NCBI GenBank assembly: GCA_023954855.1 | Contig: JAGSGY010000055.1 | Span: 1-38,135, forward strand | Direction of reading: 5' to 3' | From: Pseudomonadota bacterium | GTDB taxonomy: Bacteria; Myxococcota_A; UBA796; GCA-2862545 | DNA: 38,135 nucleotides | In this document: piece after piece, positions 22,163-31,227 of the stretch | Position numbering within the stretch: the first letter of the stretch is position 1 | Layout of the letters: the number at the start of each line of letters is the position of its first letter | The notes under the pieces: model-generated | What the model was told of the DNA's origin: nothing | Databases searched by the model: none | What the model saw: the letters and a program-made list of their open reading frames with translations, nothing else | Translations under genes and position numbers: made by a program

Positions 22163-25100
22163 TCAGCGACGCGGAGGCGCAATCAGGTTTCGGAGCGGAG
22201 CAGAGCGTTCAGCGCGCCCGAGGCGCTCCCATACTTCGGCGGCAGCATCGCGCATGCGTTGGGCCCGCGACGGCCGGCCGGCATTGAGAATCGCGTTGGC
22301 TCCGACCTCGAAGACCTCGGCGTAGGCCGGCTCGGCGTAGTCGAGCCCCTCGATGCGGGCGAGGGCAGCGGTCAAGATCGACTGGTACACCCGCGGGTCC
22401 GGCTGAAGCGCCGCCCACACTGAGAGCGCGCAGCGGGCATAGAGCTCCGAGCTCGAGTGGCCGTGCTGGGTCGCGTGCTCGAGACAGGCGTCGAGGAGCT
22501 GCTTTGCCCCGTCGAGGTCCCCGCGAAGTGCCGAGACCAGCGCAATGCCGATGCGCGCCCCCTGCGCGCCGACCTCACCGATGGCGTCGAGCCTGCGTTC
22601 GGCTTGGGAATAGGCCTCCAGAGCCTCGTCGTAGCGCCGGGCGGCCCGAAGAATGTCGGCCTCGGCCAGGTCGCAGGACGCCAGCGCGCTACCCGACTGC
22701 ATCTGCTCGGCGAGGTCTCTTGCTCGGCCGACCCGCTCGAGGGCCCGATCAAAGCGACGATCGACCTTCTCGGCATCTGCCAAGTGGAGGAGCGCAACCA
22801 GCGCCGTCTGCGGCCGACCGCTGGCCCGCCCAAGGTCGACGGCCCGGCGAAGAGGCCGCACCGCCGCCGCGAAGCGTCCAGACCGAAGCAGCACGTCTCC
22901 CAGGCCGAGCGCGGTCGTGGCCTGAAGGCCCTGGTCCTCGCTGGCATCGGCAAGCACCTTGGCTTGCTCAGCCCACTCACGGGCGGCTGTCCGATCACCG
23001 GCGGCGAGAGAGGACGCGAGCAATAGGCTCCGCGAGGACACCTGGTAGGCGATGAGCTGCTGCTCTTCGGCGCGCTCGAGCACGCGGTGCGCGAATCGTT
23101 GGGCATCCTCGAGCCGTCCGCGCCGATGGGCAAGAGCCGCGCGAATGGAGAGCAGCTCGAGACGCAGGCGTTCATCGACCTTGGCCATGCTGCAGCCGAG
23201 CTCAGCCTCGCCCAGCAGTGCCAGCGCCCAGGCGTACTCGCCACGCTCGAACGCAGCCCGCGCACCCGCGAGCAGCGGCTCGACGGCCTCGTCCCACTTC
23301 TCTGCGCGAGACAGGTGGCGGCCGAGTCGATCCGGAGCGGCACCGCGCTGCTCGAGCATGCGGGCACAAGCGAGGTTGAGGGCTTGCGAGCGGTCCTCGT
23401 TCAGCGAGCGCTCCACGAGCACATCCCGCAGTCCCGCATGGGTAAAGCTCCAAGCCGGGTCCCCGCGGCGCGTTCGGCGAGCCAGGCCGGCATCGATGAG
23501 CGCTTCGACCAGGCCGGTATCGGCAACGGCACCGGCCTGCTCGCAGGCGAGCTGCCACTCGCGGTACACGACCACCCGTCCCAGAGTCGCGGCAACATCG
23601 AGCGCGAGTCGATCGGTGGCAGGCCGACCGTCGAGAAGCCGGTCCACGCGGGTCTTCCAGAGTTCCTCGAGCTCTGAGGGCAACGAGTCGACGGCATCTG
23701 GTGTGAGCGCAGGGCCCTCGGGACCCGCAGAGAGCGCCCCACTCGCGACCCAGTCACGAAGCATGTGGACCGCAAACAGCGGCATGCCTCCGGCGCGCTC
23801 GACCAGCTGGTCCGCCACATCCCTGTCGGGAATCGGCAGTGACGCCGCGAAGGCCGACCGGCCGTTGACGCCCAGGGACCGAACATCGAGGCGCGCCGAG
23901 GCCTCGTGTGCAAGTAAGCGCGCCACGTGGGCCTTCCCGACCGGTCGCTCCGCCAGCGCCGCCGCCTCGACCGAGAGAATCACCAACACCGGCAGAGAGC
24001 TGTCGAGCAGCACATCGCAGAACGAGAGCGCGTCCGCCGCCCACTGCGCATCCTCGATAACGAGCACGTACGGCCGCTCACTGGTCAGCCGCTCGAGGTG
24101 ATCGAGCACGAGGTGATGGCGCTCGGCCATCGCCGGATCGCGACCTGAGAGCGACAGCCAGTCGGTCAACGCCTCCCACTGGTGGGGGTTGGTCTCGCCG
24201 CTCCGCTCGAGGGCGCGCTGCACTTTCTCGGCGTTGCGCACGCGGTTGGACCCGCAGCGGAAGTGCCGACGCAGCATGCCCGCAAGGCCGTCGTGTGTGC
24301 CCGGCAGCGGGTTGTGGACGGCACGCAGCGCTCCACCTGCTCCCGATTCACGCGCTTGCTCGACCAGCCAGGTGGCCAGGCGCGATGCCCCCGACCCGGA
24401 CTCACCGAACAGGGCGACCAACCGAGGCTCACGCTGCTCATGCACCTCGCCAAACAGGTTCCAGAGCGCCTTCTGCTCACCCTGTCGCCCGGCGACCGAG
24501 AGCGGACGCAGCGGGAGCAGCGCGAGACCGGCCGCCGTCAGTCGTGGCTGCGCCGGCACGCGGCGCGCCATGGGAAGCGGTGGGAACGGCGGCGGAGGCG
24601 GACGAATCGGTACGGGAAGCGGTGCGCCGAGCGGGTCGTTGTCCGGAAGCTCCAAGACCTCGAGCACGTCTGAGACGCCCTCGCTCGGCTCGTCGTCGAG
24701 CAGAAAGTCCGACAGATCATCCGACACCGCCTCGACCACCGGAGGGCCCAGCCCAAGCAGGTGGTACGCCGCGTCCGGCGCCGTCGCAAAGCGAGCTCGG
24801 GGGTCCTTGGCGAGCAAGAGTTCCAGCCACAAACCGAGGTCTTCGGGAATCGCCGTCCACGGCCGAAGCGGCGGCAGATCACGCCGCAGGTGCGCCCCAC
24901 ACAGGGCCTCGTAGCCCTTGTCCAAGAACGGGGGATGCCCGGTGACTAGCCGCCAGGCCAAGCAGCCCACGCCGTACAGGTCGGTCCACGGCCCCTGCCG
25001 AACCAAGTCATCGAGGAACTGCTCTGGCGCCATGTACCGAGGCGTGCCGCCGGCCTGGGCTGCGCCGTCTTCCGGATCGAGCGCGCTGGCCAAGCCGAAG

Positions 25101-25555
25101 TCGCAGAGCTTGGCGCGCCCCTTGGCGTCGAGCAACACATTCGACGGCTTCACATCGCGATGCAGCACCCCATGGGCGTGCGCATGCCCCAGCGCCGAGA
25201 GGAGCTGACCGAGCCAGGCCTTGATCACCGACCACGGCTGGGGTTCGGTCACCTGGCCGAGATGTCCTCCAGCCGCATACTCGAGCGCAATCCACGGCAG
25301 TCCCTCGGGGAGGGCGTCGACACCCGCGGGGACACGGCCATGATCGAGCACCTTGACGATGTTCGGGTGCGAGAGCACCGCCATGGCTCGCAACTCGTCA
25401 CGCAGCGCACGGGCCCGCACCCGGTGGTCGGTCTTCGGGTCGAGCACCTTCATGGCGACTGGAAGCCGAGTGGGCGTGTGCACGGCCGCCCAAACCGTAG
25501 CCAGACCTCCCTCTTCAAGGGGTTGCTTCAGCTCGAACGGGCCCAGGTGCGGCAT
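22163..25555 (-). CDS. Ser/Thr protein kinase fused to AAA/STAND-like ATPase and helical-repeat region
   Basis: 1130 residues in three parts. Residues 1-270 are a Hanks-type kinase: Lys36 in VAMKVLD, HRDVKPSN with Asp134, DFG with Asp152, and APE at 176-178, so it should be active. Residues about 280-335 are an acidic then Pro-rich linker. Residues about 350-700 resemble the ATPase module found in large myxobacterial and actinobacterial signalling proteins; Walker B is YVLVIEDAQWA, but the P-loop reads GESGSGASR (384-392), with Ala390 in place of the essential Lys. The remainder is helical, rich in Ala, Leu and Arg, with TPR-like spacing. ATG 25555 begins directly at the kinase domain. It lies 47 bases after nfi and precedes the reductase gene. 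Confidence 0.9.
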   Translation of the reverse strand: MPHLGPFELKQPLEEGGLATVWAAVHTPTRLPVAMKVLDPKTDHRVRARALRDELRAMAVLSHPNIVKVLDHGRVPAGVDALPEGLPWIALEYAAGGHLGQVTEPQPWSVIKAWLGQLLSALGHAHAHGVLHRDVKPSNVLLDAKGRAKLCDFGLASALDPEDGAAQAGGTPRYMAPEQFLDDLVRQGPWTDLYGVGCLAWRLVTGHPPFLDKGYEALCGAHLRRDLPPLRPWTAIPEDLGLWLELLLAKDPRARFATAPDAAYHLLGLGPPVVEAVSDDLSDFLLDDEPSEGVSDVLEVLELPDNDPLGAPLPVPIRPPPPPFPPLPMARRVPAQPRLTAAGLALLPLRPLSVAGRQGEQKALWNLFGEVHEQREPRLVALFGESGSGASRLATWLVEQARESGAGGALRAVHNPLPGTHDGLAGMLRRHFRCGSNRVRNAEKVQRALERSGETNPHQWEALTDWLSLSGRDPAMAERHHLVLDHLERLTSERPYVLVIEDAQWAADALSFCDVLLDSSLPVLVILSVEAAALAERPVGKAHVARLLAHEASARLDVRSLGVNGRSAFAASLPIPDRDVADQLVERAGGMPLFAVHMLRDWVASGALSAGPEGPALTPDAVDSLPSELEELWKTRVDRLLDGRPATDRLALDVAATLGRVVVYREWQLACEQAGAVADTGLVEALIDAGLARRTRRGDPAWSFTHAGLRDVLVERSLNEDRSQALNLACARMLEQRGAAPDRLGRHLSRAEKWDEAVEPLLAGARAAFERGEYAWALALLGEAELGCSMAKVDERLRLELLSIRAALAHRRGRLEDAQRFAHRVLERAEEQQLIAYQVSSRSLLLASSLAAGDRTAAREWAEQAKVLADASEDQGLQATTALGLGDVLLRSGRFAAAVRPLRRAVDLGRASGRPQTALVALLHLADAEKVDRRFDRALERVGRARDLAEQMQSGSALASCDLAEADILRAARRYDEALEAYSQAERRLDAIGEVGAQGARIGIALVSALRGDLDGAKQLLDACLEHATQHGHSSSELYARCALSVWAALQPDPRVYQSILTAALARIEGLDYAEPAYAEVFEVGANAILNAGRPSRAQRMRDAAAEVWERLGRAERSAPLRNLIAPPRR

Positions 25556-25602
25556 CGCGCCAGGATAGCCGCTGCGCACCGTCCCACGCGCGTCTGAGCG
25601 TG

Positions 25603-26277
25603 TCACTCGTCCAAGATCTCCCGGCGAAGCCGGTTCGCGAGCTGGTCGGCATAGCGGGTGGGCTGCGGAATTCGCGCTTCGGTGGCGCAGCGAAGCACCC
25701 AGTCGCGTGCGGTCGGCAGGCTTAGGCGATGTCCCACACTCACGTAGACCCAGCGCACGTCGCTCTGAGTCCGCAGCGCCGACGCCACTTCCTCGTCCTC
25801 GTGGACCACCTCGCTCCAGCTTCCGGAACCCGGATCGGGCTCGTCGTGCTCGCCGATGTACCGAGACTTCGCGACCCCAAGCGTCGGCAGGTCCGTAAGC
25901 ACACCCAGGTGGCAAGCGAGGCCGAAGCGTCGCGGGTGCGCGAGGCCATTTCCGTCGCAGAACACGAGGTCGGGCGTAGGCAGCTGGGCGAGTGCGTCGA
26001 GCACCGCCGGAAGCTCACGAAACGAGAGCAGACCCGGCTCGTATTCGGCGGTGATGGCTCGCACCGCCGTCGCCTCATCGAGGAGTTCGAGGGTCTGGGC
26101 ATCGAGCAAGACCGCCGCCCCAATCGCCACCTCATCGGTGTAGGCCACATCCAACCCAACGATGGTGCGAATCGGGCCGAGGCGGTCTACCGCTTCGACC
26201 CGCGGGGCGAGCTCCACCTGCATCCGGCGCATCTGGTCGGAGGTCAGGTCCGAGAATTGAGGAGGGATCTGCCGCAT
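25603..26277 (-). CDS. nfi: Endonuclease V (deoxyinosine 3' endonuclease)
   Basis: 224 residues, the size of E. coli Nfi. It nicks DNA one nucleotide 3' of deoxyinosine and other deaminated bases. Catalytic positions are visible: Asp43 in VGLDVAY, Glu88 in YEPGLLSFRELP with Tyr79, Asp108 in LVFCDGNGLAHPRRFG with His114, Lys137 in GVAKSRY and His183 in VGHRLSLP. ATG 26277 has only a weak AGG upstream. It is the first gene of a minus-strand run with the kinase and the reductase, though the kinase need not be functionally related. Confidence 0.95.
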   Translation of the reverse strand: MRQIPPQFSDLTSDQMRRMQVELAPRVEAVDRLGPIRTIVGLDVAYTDEVAIGAAVLLDAQTLELLDEATAVRAITAEYEPGLLSFRELPAVLDALAQLPTPDLVFCDGNGLAHPRRFGLACHLGVLTDLPTLGVAKSRYIGEHDEPDPGSGSWSEVVHEDEEVASALRTQSDVRWVYVSVGHRLSLPTARDWVLRCATEARIPQPTRYADQLANRLRREILDE

Positions 26278-26341
26278 GAATGCCTAGCAATCATACAACC
26301 CCTGCACCCCGGCCGTCCTTCCGAACCCGCCAGCGCCCTCT

Positions 26342-27826
26342 TCAGCGACCGGGCACCACGAAGACGTGCCGCGTTCCAACGGTGGATGCGGTGTCGAGGT
26401 TGCTTGCGCTCGAGACGAAGCCGACATGACGTGCATCAGCCGACAGAGTGGCCTTGACGGCACCCGTGTCGGCAGGAGTCCCACTGTCGTCCACCGACAC
26501 GATTGACACTGCACCCGTCGCCAGGTCGCGCAGGTAGATGTGCGTCGGTCCACCCGTGACGACGTCGGTGTACTGCCCGTTCGACTGGAACACGAGCATG
26601 TCGCCAGCGGCCGAGAGCCTTGGGTAGTTCGCGCTGCGGACGGTCTGGTCCCCGTCGACGTCTAGGCTCACCACCTCATTGTCGTCGGCAAGACGGTCGT
26701 AGAGGTACACATCGTCCGAGGTGTTCCCGTCGTCCGCGGTCAGCGGCGAGCGCGTCCAGAACACGACGAGCTTTCCGTCGTCGGAGATGTCGTCTGGCAG
26801 GCTGTAGCTGATCGAGTCGGTGCCGTTGGCGTCGCGACTCATCAGGACGGCGCTGCCCGTTCCCCGATCGAGCAAGTAGGCATCTTCTTCGGGCCCACCA
26901 CCACGCGCCACAGCCGATGCCGCATCCGAGATGAAGGCCACGTAGCTGCCATCACCGCTGATTACCGGGTTGCTTGCGTACGCACCATTCGCCATCGCAA
27001 AGCGCTCGAGCGGCTGACCGTCCTCCCAGAAGAACATGTCGGTGGTGAGGTTGTCGTCGCCGGCCACGAGGTTGGTCGAGTTCGACGAGAAGGCCACGAC
27101 GCTGCCATCGGCCGAGATGTCGACCCAGAAGTCGTCGCGGTCACCGCCCTCGCCGGCAGCGTTCTTGCTGATCCAGGAGGTGGTTCCGTTGACCGTGTCG
27201 CGCAGGTACACGTCGGTGGTCCCAATGTCGCCCGCGTCAAAGTTCGACTGCGTCACAAACGCGACGTAGCGGCCGTCCGCAGAGATCGACGGGGACCAGG
27301 AGTCGCCGGTGCCGATCGTGCCATCCGTCGCCTGACTGACGAGCGTGGTCGTGCGGGTCTCAAGGTCGTGCAGGAACACATCGCGGCGCGCGTTGGTGTC
27401 CCCATCGACCAGGTTTGTGGCGTAGGAGATGAAGGCGACCCAGCGCCCGTCCGCCGAGATGACCGGGTCGTCGGAGCGATCGTCCCCGAGGGTTCCATCG
27501 GTGTGCATGCTGACGAGGATCGGTGCGTCCACCCGGCAGGCCTGGACCTCGACCATCTCGCCCTCTTCACACCCGAGGCTGAGCGTTCCCGCTCCGTCCC
27601 AGCACGCCTCGGAATCGGTGTCGCCATCGACGCAATCATCGGGGTCGTCACAGGTCCCGTCCTGCCAGGCACCATCGACGCACTCTTGCTCGACGAGGCC
27701 GCGGTCGTTGAGGCCGCACGCGATATCGGAGACCTGAGTGTCGCCGGCGTCGCAAACGCTCGGCTCACTGTCGTCATCGGGGGTGCCGCAAGCGACGAGA
27801 GCGAGAATGGGAAGAAGCGTGCGCAT
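26342..27826 (-). CDS. Lipoprotein with TolB/PD40-like beta-propeller repeats
   Basis: 494 residues. The signal MRTLLPILALVACGTPDDD has lipobox LVAC (Cys13). Residues about 20-105 are Cys- and Asp-rich (CDAGDTQVSDIACGL, CVDGAWQDGTCDDPDDC), resembling small disulphide-rich modules. From about residue 115 to the end there are six or seven propeller blades of the form ISADGRWVAFISYATNL...DVFLHDLETRTTTLVS, each with the SxDGxxVAF core of TolB/PD40 repeats. This is a surface or periplasmic protein-interaction scaffold rather than an enzyme. ATG 27826 has GGAGA four bases upstream. An 8-base inverted repeat could hide that ribosome site. Confidence 0.85.
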   Translation of the reverse strand: MRTLLPILALVACGTPDDDSEPSVCDAGDTQVSDIACGLNDRGLVEQECVDGAWQDGTCDDPDDCVDGDTDSEACWDGAGTLSLGCEEGEMVEVQACRVDAPILVSMHTDGTLGDDRSDDPVISADGRWVAFISYATNLVDGDTNARRDVFLHDLETRTTTLVSQATDGTIGTGDSWSPSISADGRYVAFVTQSNFDAGDIGTTDVYLRDTVNGTTSWISKNAAGEGGDRDDFWVDISADGSVVAFSSNSTNLVAGDDNLTTDMFFWEDGQPLERFAMANGAYASNPVISGDGSYVAFISDAASAVARGGGPEEDAYLLDRGTGSAVLMSRDANGTDSISYSLPDDISDDGKLVVFWTRSPLTADDGNTSDDVYLYDRLADDNEVVSLDVDGDQTVRSANYPRLSAAGDMLVFQSNGQYTDVVTGGPTHIYLRDLATGAVSIVSVDDSGTPADTGAVKATLSADARHVGFVSSASNLDTASTVGTRHVFVVPGR

Positions 27827-27830
27827 GGTG

Positions 27831-27885
27831 TCTCCGTGTGCCGCGAACCATAGAGCGCAGCGCGACCGCACACACCCCACGGAGA
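27831..27885 (-). promoter_or_regulatory. Inverted repeat that could sequester the ribosome site of the propeller lipoprotein gene
   Basis: TCTCCGTG at 27831-27838 and CACGGAGA at 27878-27885 are perfect complements. In minus-strand RNA the proximal arm contains the GGAGA ribosome site of the gene starting at 27826. Pairing with the distal arm, across a loop of about 39 bases, would mask it. Confidence 0.35.
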
Positions 27886-27987
27886 TCCCACGAACGCCAC
27901 AACAGCCGCGGCAACGCGAGGCCTAGACGCGGATACCGCCCGGCGACGCCCCTCCTGGCGTATCCTCCGCGCAACTGGAGATCGCTC

Positions 27988-29949
27988 GTGACGCCGACCC
28001 TCACTCTGCTGCTTGCCTTGACCTTGCCCGCAATGGCCCAGGACGCCCCCGCTGAACCTGCGGGCGCCGACGTGACCAAGCCCGCCGCGGAAGAAGCCGC
28101 CCCCGAAGCGGAGGCTCCCGAGGTCACCAAGCCCGATGCCGAAGAGGGTGACGCCAGCGAGGCCGCTGACAGTCCAGAAGCCCCCGCCGAAGACGCATCC
28201 GAGGGCGACGCTGAGGCCACTGAGGACGAGACTTCGGACGAGGCCGCAAAGGCTGAAGCCGCTCCGAAAACCGCCGCCCCCGAGACGACGCAGGCCGACC
28301 TCGAAAAGCGCATCGACGCGCTCGAAGCCATGGTCGAGAGCCAGGCCGAGACCCTCGCAAAGCAGCGCGTGAAGCTGATGCCCAAGGACCTGACCACTGA
28401 GCTCGAAGGCCACTACCGGGTTCGCGGCTACGTGTTCAACCACATGTTCGAGAACCAGGGTGACGCCGACGGCAACTACACCGACGCCCGCTACATGCAG
28501 CACCGGTTGCGCGTGCGCCCAGTCGTGAAGTTCAAGGAGCTCGCTTCGCTTCACTTCGAAGCCGATCTCCTTGGCGAGAGCGTGTTCGGTGACAACGCCT
28601 CACTCGCGTCGACCTCGCTCTTTGCCGGCGACCCCACCCAGACCCGCCTCAATGGCGGCGAGAGCAATGGCTTCAAGCTCAACCGTGCCTGGATCGAGGC
28701 GACCCTGCCCATCGGCCTGGTACGCGTCGGCCGTCAGGCGTCGCACTGGGGCATGGGCCTGCTTGCCAACGATGGCAACGGCTTCGACGAGACCTTCGGC
28801 GAGAACCACTACGGCAACTCCTTCGACCGCGCGATCTTCGCGACCCGTCCGCTGGCCATCGCCGCCGCCATCACCGGCAAGGAGGACAAGGAGATTCCCC
28901 TGTTCATCGCCGTGGGCGTGGACCGTCTGGTCGAGGAACCCCTCGAGGAGTACTACGGCTACCGCTGCGAGCCGGGCATTCCCGACGACGACCCGGACTA
29001 CGACGAGCGCTGCGACCCGCAGGACACCGGCACCACCACGAGCGACCACAGCTACGTCAACGACGAGCGGGTGGCTTCGGACCGACGCCAAGACTGGTGG
29101 GCCGACCAGAACGACGATGTGATGGAGATGATCTACGTGCTCATCTACCGTGGTGAAGACGTCGACTACTTCGGCGGCACCGGCGACCTGACCGCCGGCG
29201 GCTACGTCATCCACCGCGTCCAGCGTGTGTCGGAATCGAACGTGATTATCGCCGATGCCTACATCGACGCGAAGATCCACGGCATTCACGTCGAGTTCGA
29301 AGGCCTGACCATTCAGGGGAAGACCCGGGGCATCGCCCTGCAGGGCGGCGACCCGTCCGCAGAGGATCCGCTGGCCAAGAGCGCCAACATCTGGGGCATG
29401 GTCGCCCGCGCTGGCTACGAGCAGCCCGGCTGGAAGGCGCTGATGGAGGTCGGACACGCCTCGGGTGACGCGAATGTCGCCGACGAGGACTTCACCGGCC
29501 GGCCACTCCACCCGGACCACAACGCAGGCATCCTGCTCTACGAGGAGGTCATCAGCCGGGTGACCGCTGAGACGTGGACCGAGAGCGCGGAGTCGCTGTG
29601 GTCGAAGGGCTCGGTCTACAACTCGACCTACGTGTTCCCGCAGGCGTCGATCTACCCGCTGGACAACTGGGAGATCGCGACCGGATTCCTAGTCGCCATG
29701 CCCGACGAGCCCGATGGCGTGCGCATTCTCTGTGGCGAGGGCGACGACTGTGCCCAGACCACCGCCGAGAGCGACATCCTCGGCTGGGAAGTGGACGTGG
29801 CGATCAAGCACCGCTGGCATGAGCACCTGCTGTTCTCGCTCGAGACGGCCGTGGCCCACGCCACCGACCGCGTGAACCTCAACGCCGGCGACCTCAACCC
29901 CGAGGGAAACTTCTTCACGGTCCAGAGCCGCTTCGCGTGGGAGTTCTGA
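27988..29949 (+). CDS. Outer-membrane beta-barrel (porin-like) protein with acidic coiled-coil N-terminus
   Basis: 653 residues. The signal peptide is TPTLTLLLALTLPAMAQ, cleaved before DAPAEP. Residues about 20-100 are low-complexity Ala/Glu/Pro, followed by a coiled coil (DLEKRIDALEAMVESQAETL), a layout common in trimeric porins that contact peptidoglycan. From about 135 onward, amphipathic strands alternate with aromatic-rich turns (YRVRGYVFNHMF, YMQHRLRVRPVVKF, VRVGRQASHWGMGLL), and the protein ends in FAWEF; a terminal Phe is the usual barrel insertion signal. The start is GTG 27988 with GGAG seven bases upstream. Transported substrate unknown. It is followed 44 bases later by a VHL-like lipoprotein gene. 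Confidence 0.85.
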   Translation: MTPTLTLLLALTLPAMAQDAPAEPAGADVTKPAAEEAAPEAEAPEVTKPDAEEGDASEAADSPEAPAEDASEGDAEATEDETSDEAAKAEAAPKTAAPETTQADLEKRIDALEAMVESQAETLAKQRVKLMPKDLTTELEGHYRVRGYVFNHMFENQGDADGNYTDARYMQHRLRVRPVVKFKELASLHFEADLLGESVFGDNASLASTSLFAGDPTQTRLNGGESNGFKLNRAWIEATLPIGLVRVGRQASHWGMGLLANDGNGFDETFGENHYGNSFDRAIFATRPLAIAAAITGKEDKEIPLFIAVGVDRLVEEPLEEYYGYRCEPGIPDDDPDYDERCDPQDTGTTTSDHSYVNDERVASDRRQDWWADQNDDVMEMIYVLIYRGEDVDYFGGTGDLTAGGYVIHRVQRVSESNVIIADAYIDAKIHGIHVEFEGLTIQGKTRGIALQGGDPSAEDPLAKSANIWGMVARAGYEQPGWKALMEVGHASGDANVADEDFTGRPLHPDHNAGILLYEEVISRVTAETWTESAESLWSKGSVYNSTYVFPQASIYPLDNWEIATGFLVAMPDEPDGVRILCGEGDDCAQTTAESDILGWEVDVAIKHRWHEHLLFSLETAVAHATDRVNLNAGDLNPEGNFFTVQSRFAWEF

Positions 29950-29993
29950 CGACGCCGGTCTCACCGGGTAAAAGACTCTGACACGAGGACTTC

Positions 29994-30767
29994 ATGCGCA
30001 TCGCCCTGCTTCTGCTCGTCGCCTGCTCCGGAACCGGATCAAACGACGACAGCCGTCTCATCGACACCTCCGAGCCCGCGGCTCTCCCCGTGGCAGGTAC
30101 GTACCGGGCGATCTTCGACGGCACCTACTCGGCCTGTGATCTAGGCATCGTGAACGACCGCATCTTGTCGGTCCGCCAGCAGTACGTGCTCGTGCTTCCC
30201 TACGACGCGACCGAAGAAGACCAGCTCGTCGTGCGCAATAGCCAGGGCGAAGACCTGTTCGACTGCACCCGCGACCCCTCGGATGGCAGCTACTACTGCG
30301 GCGAGCAGTTCGACCAGCACATCGGCGACGACTCGAACACCTACGGCTGGACCCTCGTTCACCGCTTCGTCTTCGACGGCGAAGACACCGGCAAGATGAC
30401 CATCAACAGCGAGGTCACCTGCAGCGGCAGCAGCTGCCCCTACGAGACCTGCGAAGACGACGCGAGCTACAGCGTCGACGTCTTCCTGGACTTCGAGCAG
30501 CTGAACATGGCGCCGTGCACCGCCCCTGGCCTTCCCGCGAATGCGCTGCAGGAGAGCCTCATCGAGGTGCGCAACCTCAACTCCCAGTCCGTCGACCTCG
30601 TCTGGCTCAACTGGACTGGCGGCGCCGTCGCCCAGCAGACGCTCTCTCCCGGCCAGACCGTGCGTCAGCGCGCGTACGCCGGTCATCCGTGGCAGGCCCG
30701 CATCGGCAACACCTGCCTGGGCACCTGGACCGCGACGAACAAGATTGGGCAGTTCGACGTCCCGTAG
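29994..30767 (+). CDS. Lipoprotein with C-terminal von Hippel-Lindau beta-domain-like module
   Basis: 257 residues. The lipoprotein signal is MRIALLLLVACSG (lipobox LVAC, Cys11). The middle region has paired Cys (CTRDPSDGSYYC, CSGSSCPYETC). Residues about 189-245 read SLIEVRNLNSQSVDLVWLNW, TLSPGQTVRQRAYAGHPW and an ending CLGTW. This matches the order of the human VHL beta domain (IxFCNRSPRVVLPVWLNFDG, TLPPGTGRRIHSYRGHLW). His231 and Trp233 line up with His115 and Trp117, but Tyr98 and Ser111 of the hydroxyproline pocket align with Gln215 and Ala227, so binding of hydroxyproline is not expected to be identical. Bacterial VHL-beta modules exist, usually of unknown role. Confidence 0.8.
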   Translation: MRIALLLLVACSGTGSNDDSRLIDTSEPAALPVAGTYRAIFDGTYSACDLGIVNDRILSVRQQYVLVLPYDATEEDQLVVRNSQGEDLFDCTRDPSDGSYYCGEQFDQHIGDDSNTYGWTLVHRFVFDGEDTGKMTINSEVTCSGSSCPYETCEDDASYSVDVFLDFEQLNMAPCTAPGLPANALQESLIEVRNLNSQSVDLVWLNWTGGAVAQQTLSPGQTVRQRAYAGHPWQARIGNTCLGTWTATNKIGQFDVP

Positions 30768-31227
30768 CTTCGATGCGATCTTGGTTCCCGGCGCGCGCGT
30801 CTACGGCGAGAAGCCAGGACCCGCCCTACGCCGTCGTGTGGAGCGTGCGGTGGCGGCCTTTGAAGCCGGGGCCGCACCCATCCTGCTGATCTCGGGCGCA
30901 GGTGGCGAAGCCGAAGTGGGCGGCGCGCTCGCGCAAGAGCTGGGGCTGCCACACAGCGCACTCCTGCTCGAGACCGAAGCCACCTCCACTCGACAGAATG
31001 CCGCCTTCTCGGCGGCCATGGTCTCAGGGCGCGTGCTGGTGGTCACCGACGACTTTCACGTGTGGCGCTGCAGCTGGCTGTACGGGGCCCACTTCGCCGA
31101 GGTCGAGGTGGTCAGCGTGGCGGGCAGTCGCTGGTGGCGTCCGCGTCTTCGAGAAGGACTGTCGATCGCCAAGGCGATGCTGCACAGCGCGCGAAGTCAG
31201 GCGAGCAGGCGCAGCACAGCCGAGTAG
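30745..31227 (+). CDS. YdcF/ElyC-like DUF218 protein
   Basis: About 160 residues of the DUF218 (YdcF/SanA/ElyC) family, whose members bind SAM-like ligands or act in envelope polysaccharide metabolism; the exact activity is unsettled. Family blocks: DAILVPGARVYGEKPGPALR, APILLISGAGGEAEVGGALA, LLLETEATSTRQNAAF, VLVVTDDFHVWRCSWLY. There is no ATG in frame. TTG 30745 overlaps the preceding gene by 23 bases; TTG 30781 is the alternative but would cut the first strand. No membrane segment is present, unlike ElyC. It converges with the ankyrin gene, overlapping it by 31 bases. Confidence 0.78.
   Translation: MGSSTSRSFDAILVPGARVYGEKPGPALRRRVERAVAAFEAGAAPILLISGAGGEAEVGGALAQELGLPHSALLLETEATSTRQNAAFSAAMVSGRVLVVTDDFHVWRCSWLYGAHFAEVEVVSVAGSRWWRPRLREGLSIAKAMLHSARSQASRRSTAE

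Noticed and set aside
26288-26295. TATGAT -10 element before nfi
   Set aside because: No -35 of even moderate quality lies at 16-18 bases, and the implied transcript would start almost at the start codon.
29952-29966. CCGGT-CTC-ACCGG hairpin after the porin-like gene as terminator
   Set aside because: It has no following T-run and the next gene begins 30 bases later on the same strand, so cotranscription is more likely.
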